This document shows positions 15,709-20,646 of a stretch of DNA of 20,646 bases, one piece after another. The notes below the pieces were generated by a model. That model made no database searches and was not told the DNA's origin. It saw only the letters and a program-made list of their open reading frames with translations. A program made the translations under genes and the position numbers. The number at the start of each line of letters is the position of its first letter. The stretch's first letter is position 1. This DNA comes from an uncultured Bacteroidales bacterium (lineage in GTDB: Bacteria; Bacteroidota; Bacteroidia; Bacteroidales; Marinilabiliaceae): the NCBI GenBank assembly GCA_937892095.1, contig CALAVC010000231.1:1-20646 (forward strand). The letters are read 5' to 3'.

Positions 15709-16569
15709 ATGAGCATTAGGAAAGCGACAGTGAACGACACATTTGTCATACGCCAATTGCACGACATGTGCCTGACAACAGATGTGGACCTGACGAACAT
15801 ATATTTTAGTCGCGTGTATAAGCCTGAAAACGCACTGGTGTGTATAGACGGAGGTCATATTGTGGCATGTGCAGAACTACTGCCTGCAAACGCAAGGTTG
15901 AACAATCGAACACTGCGATGTGGACTGCTGATAAACATAATGACTCACCCAGATTATAGGGGACTAGGGCACATGACGCGACTGCTTGAAGCGGTAGACG
16001 CTGAAGCTAAAAGCAGGTATTACAACTTTATTTTTGTAAACCAGACAAAAGATGAGTGTATCGAACACTTTTTGCAGAAGCGCGGTTTCGCACCTGCTTT
16101 TGGCAAAAAGATGACAGAAATAACGGTGGAGCCGAGGAGTAGCTCGCGCATAACGACGCTTATAGAGACAGATGAACCGATGATTAGGAAGCACAACTAT
16201 AAGCACTACATTGTATTGGAAAAGGAATGTATAGAGGCTCAGGTGGAGTATCTGCGCACGTGCAGAGACAGGACGAGCTATACGATTATGCTGCGCAACA
16301 CGTCGGGGCTAAAGATAGCGTGGGCACTGGGGTGGCGCGATAGCTACGACCACTTTACAGCACTTGCTTATTATGGGAAATCGGGCGACATAAACAGCCT
16401 CATAAGCAATTTGTGCAGACAAAGAAATTTTACAGACAAAGTAAAGGTGATGTTGCCACAGAACGAAAATGGGTGTCATTACGGCATGGCGAAGTTACTT
16501 AACGACAAGTCGACAATGAAAGATCTTGATGACCTATGTCCGGAAATGACATTTGCAGGCATAATGTAG
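15709..16569 (+). CDS. GNAT-family N-acetyltransferase
   Basis: A 286-residue protein with a GNAT fold in its N-terminal half. IRKATVNDTFVIRQLHDMC is the usual first strand and helix. Motif A, which binds acetyl-CoA, is THPDYRGLGHMTRLL (Arg84-Gly-x-Gly), and FLQKRGFAPAFGKKM closes the domain at about residue 135. The C-terminal half (140-286) has no motif I recognise; it may be a second, degenerate acetyltransferase-like domain as in two-domain family members. The acetylated substrate is unknown. It begins 5 bases after the DUF5686 stop and ends before a bidirectional terminator, so it shares that transcript. Confidence 0.85.
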   Translation: MSIRKATVNDTFVIRQLHDMCLTTDVDLTNIYFSRVYKPENALVCIDGGHIVACAELLPANARLNNRTLRCGLLINIMTHPDYRGLGHMTRLLEAVDAEAKSRYYNFIFVNQTKDECIEHFLQKRGFAPAFGKKMTEITVEPRSSSRITTLIETDEPMIRKHNYKHYIVLEKECIEAQVEYLRTCRDRTSYTIMLRNTSGLKIAWALGWRDSYDHFTALAYYGKSGDINSLISNLCRQRNFTDKVKVMLPQNENGCHYGMAKLLNDKSTMKDLDDLCPEMTFAGIM

Positions 16570-16590
16570 CACAGCGTTTTGTGCATATCC

Positions 16591-16635
16591 ATAAAAAATC
16601 GCTCGACTGCAAATAGCAATCGAGCGTTATTTTTA
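16591..16635. terminator. Bidirectional terminator between convergent genes
   Basis: CGCTCGA (16600-16606) and TCGAGCG (16620-16626) form the stem. TTATTTTT follows on the plus strand, and the complement of ATAAAAAAT (16591-16599) gives a T-run on the minus strand. It serves both the acetyltransferase (+) and the yfiR-like gene (-). Confidence 0.85.
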
Positions 16636-16664
16636 GAGTAGAATATGATAAAAAGAAAGTTGAC

Positions 16665-17171
16665 TTAGAAGACTTGCTTGCCGAGCGAAACTATCTTGGG
16701 CGTTACTTTGAGACCATTTTTGGCTATGTTGCCTTCGTGAATCTCGAAGTTTAGTTTGCCACCTTCGGGGACAAAAGATATTCCAGCACCTTGCGAACAC
16801 ATGCCTTTTGAGCCGCTGACGATAAGGACCTTATTGCCAGACTGTGCACTGACGAGTGAACTCATTTGCGAGCTTTTGCTTTCGCCCAGAAAGATTATAT
16901 CGGACTTGCTAAGCCCAGAAGCTGTGGCAGCTTCGGCGATGCTGATTTGTCTGTTGCCGACCGACTTAGTAGCGGCAATGGCTTTGAGTTCTGACGCGAG
17001 AGCGTTGTCACCAACGACAGTTATGACGAAAGGCTTGCCATTGTCTTCCTGCGGCCAAGATGTGTTTTTAGCGAATTGCAGAAGGTAGAGAGCCTGGAAT
17101 TTTGCCATCTGCGCCTGGCTGCATATAGTACCGAAGAATACCAGGAGACCGAATAGTAATAGCTTTTTCAT
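16665..17171 (-). CDS. YfiR-family (DUF4154) periplasmic protein
   Basis: A 168-residue exported protein. The signal peptide MKKLLLFGLLVFFGTICSQA is followed by the family's opening MAKFQALYLLQFAKNTSWP. Then come FVITVVGDN (about 48-56), KSDIIFLGES (about 88-97), a GNKVLIVSGSKGMCSQGAGI segment (about 111-130), and FVPEGGKLNFEIHEGNIAKNGLKV near the end, all matching YfiR. In Pseudomonas YfiR is a periplasmic repressor of the diguanylate cyclase YfiN. Bacteroidota homologues often sit beside TonB receptors or sensor kinases, and their role is not established. No cyclase or kinase is in this window. It follows the large receptor by 207 bases in the same direction. Confidence 0.88.
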   Translation of the reverse strand: MKKLLLFGLLVFFGTICSQAQMAKFQALYLLQFAKNTSWPQEDNGKPFVITVVGDNALASELKAIAATKSVGNRQISIAEAATASGLSKSDIIFLGESKSSQMSSLVSAQSGNKVLIVSGSKGMCSQGAGISFVPEGGKLNFEIHEGNIAKNGLKVTPKIVSLGKQVF

Positions 17172-17266
17172 GGCTGCTGCTTTGTTTTTATGTTTTGTTC
17201 TGATGTTTTAGTTTTTGAATAGAATATCACTTTCTCACAAGCGGTTTACGAAATTAATGTTTTTTT

Positions 17267-17297
17267 GTTTTACAGACGCGTCTAAAAGTTGTAAAAC
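17267..17297. repeat. Nested palindrome upstream of the yfiR-like gene
   Basis: GTTTTAC (17267-17273) and GTAAAAC (17291-17297) form an inverted repeat that encloses the perfect 10-base palindrome AGACGCGTCT (17274-17283). It lies in the 207-base gap between receptor and yfiR-like genes. On the minus strand it is followed by A, not T, so it is a poor terminator for the receptor. An operator is a possibility. Nothing else is recognisable in this gap. Confidence 0.4.
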
Positions 17298-17378
17298 ATG
17301 CATTTTTTCGTGTTTCAGCATTGAGATTGTGTTGTATCCACACTTAGGATTAAGCAATTAGCGTGCCAAAAGTATTTT

Positions 17379-20300
17379 TCAGAAGCCAAAGTTAATACCT
17401 ACGGTATAAATGCCACCGATTTTATCGGCATAGATAAACTCTTGTTTTTGGTTGTTGAAGAGATTGGAGGCGTTGAAGAATAGCTCGAGGTTGTCGGTTG
17501 GCTTGAAGCCTGCTTTGAGGTTGACGGTGAAACGTGGGTTGAGCTCAGCAGAGCCATACGTTGTGAGATATTCGCGCTTGCCTATGAAGTTGGCATAGGC
17601 AGCAAGATTGAGTTTATTGATTGGCTTGGCAATGAAACCAAACATGCCGTAGACAGAAGGAGTGGCTTTGTGCTTATGTCCGTCCTCGCGTTCGGGATTG
17701 AGAAGACTGTAGATGGCCTGACCGCGTTCGGAGGACATGTCGAGGTCTTGCACGCTTTGCTCGCCAGTGTTCATGTATCCGTTGTCGTCGACCTTACCAT
17801 TGCGTTTAAACTCATCAAAAACAGCATCGGCTGCAACCTTGCGTTCTTCATCGGATTGGTCGCCAGCGTTGATGTGGCTTTGCACGGCGGCAATCATTGT
17901 AAGAGCGTCTTCGAGCGAATAGGTGACGAGCTGAGTTAGTACTTTGCCTTGGTCGTATTCGTAGTAGTCGTCTATAATGGTTTGCTGTGCATTGACATTG
18001 AACTTAGCAATTAGTTTGGGCGAAATTATCCAGTCAATATTGACGCCGAAACCAAACTGACGGACATCGTAGGGCAGATTGTTGGAGTGAATTAGGCCTT
18101 CGGTCTGGATGGAGTTAAATACTTTTTCAACTTGGTGACTTGCGACGGCTTCGTAGGAAGCATCGGCATCGACAACAGTCTTGGCACTTTTGGCTTGCAT
18201 GCCACTATAGTCGGTGCTGAGGGAGTAGAAGACTTCGGCATCGAAGAGGAGTTTTTGATTGGGTTGGAAACGATAGCCGAGTTCAAAGTTGTCGGCATGC
18301 ATGATGTCGGCATTTTTGTTGACATCGAAAGCAATGGTAGAAGGAGCACTCATGCCAGTGTCGTCGGCTTGGCTATCGCGGAGCCATTTGTATTTACAGT
18401 TGGTTGCAACAATGCTGGCAGAACGCATGGCACGACCATAATTGAGTCGGAGGTAGTTCTTTTCGTTGAACTTGTAGCCAACGGAAGCGAGAACGGATGT
18501 ATTCCACTTGTCGGGGATATTGGTCTTGTCGGAGCGAACACCAGCAATGACACGTAAGCCTCCTTTTTGGTAGTCGAGTCGGAGGGCTGGAGCAATACTA
18601 GTTATTTTACAATCGCCATCAACAAAGCCTGGCATCAGGGTTCCTTGGTAGTATTGGTCGACATCTTTGAGGAATACGTGGACGTAGTTCAGACCGGGAC
18701 GAATCATGAGACTACCCCAAGTGTCTTTGTCGCCAATGTTGAAATCATATTCGGCAATGCCGAAGAACTTATGGTAGAAGACATTGAAGCCTGGACGTCC
18801 GTAGCAATATTCAAAAGGACCACCTGCGTAGTTGACTTGCAAGTGTAGGTCTTTGACTTCGGCATCGACATTGGCATAGCCTTCTTTGAGGATGCGGAAA
18901 TTGAACGAATAGGGGTTTTCGATGAGCGTGCTGTTGTTGACAGTGCTTTGCGAATAACCACCAGTAAGATTGATATTGACTTCGGGAGCTGGATTGAAAG
19001 TTAGGTAGCCATTAATGCCGATGTTTTTGCGAGCGAGGCGTGGGTCTGGGAAGACATCGCTTGTGTTGCGGTATTCGACGGGCGTGGTGTAGAAGACACT
19101 CTGCGTCCCGATGCTGAGGATGCTATTGGTCACTTGCTCCGTAACGGCTTCGATAATGGCGGCCTGCTTAGTGGCAGCTTGTGCAGTGGCTTCTTCTTGT
19201 GTAAGCCCCTCGGCCATATAAGAAGCTATGAGTTGTTGCATTTGCGCTTGAACGTTTTGCTGAACAAGGCTTGCGGCACTTGCTTTGGCAGCAAGAGCTT
19301 TGGCGGCACCACGTACATTAGTTCCTATGGAGCGAAGGTCGTTGAATTGCTCGACGGAGAGTTCTTGGTTGGCGACAACGGGTATGAGCGCACCACTAGC
19401 AATGAGTTGTTGTATTTCGGAAGTTGTTTTGGCTTGCGAAGATATGTTTGAGTTGACATCGAGGTAGAGGGTGTCGTTGGTTATGACACGCAATTTGTCG
19501 GTTGCACGTTCGCGATATTGCATATTGAAAGAAATGCCTGCGGCAACTTTGTTGTTGAAAGCCTTACGGATGGCGACCTCGCCACTATATGTGCTTTGCG
19601 AACCCATGAAGAACGAACCAGAAACAAGGTCTTTGCTTTGGTCGGGCTTGCGAGTGATTATGTTGATGACACCATTGACGGCATTGGTGCCGTAGAGAGC
19701 TGAGGCTGCACCACGAACGACTTCGATACGCTCGACATCTTCGATTGCTATGGGCAAAAGCTCGACATTGACAGTGCCAATGCCATAGTTGAGCATACTA
19801 CGTCCGTCGAGCATAAGGAGTATGTTGGAGCTTTCGGTGTAGAGGAGCATGTTGTTGTCGGGAATATTGTTGAGTCCACGCATCTGAACGTCGTAGACAC
19901 CATTAGTTTTTTGCTGGACAATCATGCCGGGGATAAGTCGGAGAGCTTCATCGATGGTGGAGCAGCCCCAAGTGCGGAGTTCGTCGTGCGTAATGACAGT
20001 GGTGGCCATTGGGCTGGTGAAGCTACTTTCTTCTTTTTTAGAAGCAGAAGAAACGTTTTTGTTCATAATGAGAGCAAAAAGTTCGTCGACACTACTAACA
20101 CCGAGTGTTTCAACGGCTTCCATAAGTTCTTCGAGCGAGAGTTCGGAGAGTTCGTCGGTGCTCATGGCGAGGATTTGCTCACGAGTGAGACGTGTTGATT
20201 GTTGATTGTTGAGGAAGAGCGTTATTGGAGCCTCGGAAGTAACAGTCTTATTGGCTGGCGTATAGTTGCTATACGTGGCATCTAAGGTGGCGGGCAGGCT

Positions 20301-20498
20301 TTCTACCTTTAGCTGAAAGTTTCCATTGCTGTCGGATATGGTGCCATTGGAAGAGCCTGACTGAACAATGGCAACACCTGCAATGGGTTGACTGGTTTGG
20401 GCATCGACAACGTTGCCACTAATGGTGACTTGAGCCCGTAAAACTTGCACGCAAAAGACAAGCCCTACCAATAAGAATATCCTTAACTGATTTTTCAT
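17379..20498 (-). CDS. TonB-dependent receptor with helical loop insertions
   Basis: An outer-membrane receptor of 1039 residues, counted from ATG 20498; an upstream in-frame GTG at 20522 is not needed. The signal peptide MKNQLRIFLLVGLVFCVQVLRA precedes a CarbopepD_reg-like domain (about 23-97, TISGNVVDAQTSQPIAGVA). Next is a helical linker with LSLEELMEAV and the TonB-box-like NVSSASKKEES. The plug follows (about 160-285: TVITHDELRTWGCSTIDEAL, MRGLNNIPDN, VERIEVVRGAASALYGTNAV, GVINIITRKP). The barrel ends with the aromatic C-terminus YTVGINFGF. Two unusual stretches lie within barrel loops: about 352-467, rich in Ala/Gln/Glu and helical, and about 850-950, charged and helical. Substrate unknown. 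The yfiR-like gene is downstream. Confidence 0.93.
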   Translation of the reverse strand: MKNQLRIFLLVGLVFCVQVLRAQVTISGNVVDAQTSQPIAGVAIVQSGSSNGTISDSNGNFQLKVESLPATLDATYSNYTPANKTVTSEAPITLFLNNQQSTRLTREQILAMSTDELSELSLEELMEAVETLGVSSVDELFALIMNKNVSSASKKEESSFTSPMATTVITHDELRTWGCSTIDEALRLIPGMIVQQKTNGVYDVQMRGLNNIPDNNMLLYTESSNILLMLDGRSMLNYGIGTVNVELLPIAIEDVERIEVVRGAASALYGTNAVNGVINIITRKPDQSKDLVSGSFFMGSQSTYSGEVAIRKAFNNKVAAGISFNMQYRERATDKLRVITNDTLYLDVNSNISSQAKTTSEIQQLIASGALIPVVANQELSVEQFNDLRSIGTNVRGAAKALAAKASAASLVQQNVQAQMQQLIASYMAEGLTQEEATAQAATKQAAIIEAVTEQVTNSILSIGTQSVFYTTPVEYRNTSDVFPDPRLARKNIGINGYLTFNPAPEVNINLTGGYSQSTVNNSTLIENPYSFNFRILKEGYANVDAEVKDLHLQVNYAGGPFEYCYGRPGFNVFYHKFFGIAEYDFNIGDKDTWGSLMIRPGLNYVHVFLKDVDQYYQGTLMPGFVDGDCKITSIAPALRLDYQKGGLRVIAGVRSDKTNIPDKWNTSVLASVGYKFNEKNYLRLNYGRAMRSASIVATNCKYKWLRDSQADDTGMSAPSTIAFDVNKNADIMHADNFELGYRFQPNQKLLFDAEVFYSLSTDYSGMQAKSAKTVVDADASYEAVASHQVEKVFNSIQTEGLIHSNNLPYDVRQFGFGVNIDWIISPKLIAKFNVNAQQTIIDDYYEYDQGKVLTQLVTYSLEDALTMIAAVQSHINAGDQSDEERKVAADAVFDEFKRNGKVDDNGYMNTGEQSVQDLDMSSERGQAIYSLLNPEREDGHKHKATPSVYGMFGFIAKPINKLNLAAYANFIGKREYLTTYGSAELNPRFTVNLKAGFKPTDNLELFFNASNLFNNQKQEFIYADKIGGIYTVGINFGF

Positions 20499-20533
20499 AT
20501 CTACACAAATTACATTTATCACATCTTTTTACA

Positions 20534-20541
20534 CGAATGTA
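20534..20541 (-). promoter_or_regulatory. Possible -7 box for the large receptor
   Basis: It reads TACATTCG on the minus strand, one mismatch to TAnnTTTG and similar to the box proposed for the HtrA gene. It is 36 bases before ATG 20498. A TTTC at 20561-20564 (complement) is spaced 19 bases upstream, one base off the -33 element. Confidence 0.3.
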
Positions 20542-20571
20542 GCGTAATTTGTTACAAAAAGAAAACAGTAA

Positions 20572-20619
20572 TAACATTTATTAACTTATAGGGGGGGAGA
20601 AGATAAATTAACATTTATT
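20572..20619. repeat. Direct repeat TAACATTTATT near the contig end
   Basis: The 11-mer TAACATTTATT occurs at 20572-20582 and again at 20609-20619, flanking a run of seven G (20591-20597). The sequence is A/T-rich, so chance is possible. The second copy directly precedes the adapter, so its authenticity is uncertain. Confidence 0.4.
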
Positions 20620-20621
20620 TA

Positions 20622-20646
20622 AGATCGGAAGAGCGTCGTGTAGGGA
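20622..20646. other. Illumina TruSeq adapter remnant (not genomic)
   Basis: The last 25 bases begin AGATCGGAAGAGCGTCGTG and match the standard Illumina universal adapter read-through sequence for their full length. They follow A/T-rich intergenic DNA without transition. This marks the true contig end and should be trimmed. Confidence 0.97.

Noticed and set aside
17379..20498. A SusC-type receptor with a SusD partner (glycan utilisation locus)
   Set aside because: No SusD-like lipoprotein or glycoside hydrolase is adjacent, and the plug sequence fits another receptor subfamily.
20591..20597. G-run as a two-colour sequencing artefact
   Set aside because: Dark-cycle artefacts produce G to the read end, but here ordinary sequence follows the run before the adapter.

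Overview
The window looks like the end of a contig from a Bacteroidales-type bacterium (phylum Bacteroidota). Support for this comes from a DUF4491 protein, a short primary sigma factor without region 1.1, a CarbopepD_reg-like/DUF5686 outer-membrane protein, two TonB-dependent receptors (one paired with a YfiR-family protein), a FucP/GluP-type sugar symporter beside a galactokinase, and promoters that fit the Bacteroidota TAnnTTTG -7 box. Genus cannot be read from the sequence. There is no rRNA, tRNA, CRISPR array, insertion sequence or phage gene that I can support. The gene content is mostly chromosomal housekeeping and cell-envelope functions, and no intergenic gap exceeds 300 bases.

Layout. 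1-1245 (-): the 5' part of a TonB-dependent receptor that runs off the left edge, with an apparent frameshift next to its signal peptide. 1317-4812 (+): a compact four-gene block (DUF4491 membrane protein, phosphohexomutase, two tandem cyclophilin-type prolyl isomerases). 4821-6094 (-): ybaK-type deacylase and a PhnP-like metallo-beta-lactamase-fold hydrolase, translationally coupled by an ATGA overlap. 6312-9747 (+): HtrA/Do protease, then two complete, adjacent, roughly 80% identical primary sigma factors, each followed by its own hairpin terminator. 9879-10247 (-): small protein with a very acidic tail. 10458-12960 (-): galactokinase and hexose symporter. 13169-16569 (+): DUF5686 outer-membrane protein and a GNAT acetyltransferase. 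16665-20498 (-): TonB-dependent receptor followed by a YfiR-family periplasmic protein. 20622-20646: Illumina adapter sequence, not genomic DNA.

How it works together. Much of the window serves the envelope: two receptors, DUF5686, periplasmic HtrA, and two exported prolyl isomerases (one a lipoprotein). galK and the symporter form a small sugar uptake and phosphorylation unit. The most unusual feature is the tandem duplication of the housekeeping sigma factor. The DNA-contacting helices are almost unchanged and the differences lie mainly near the N-terminus, the linker and the start of region 4. The other points worth a second look are the helical insertions in the large receptor, the palindromes next to the DUF5686 and yfiR genes, and the noncanonical galactokinase motif. 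I see no clear new defence or mobile system.
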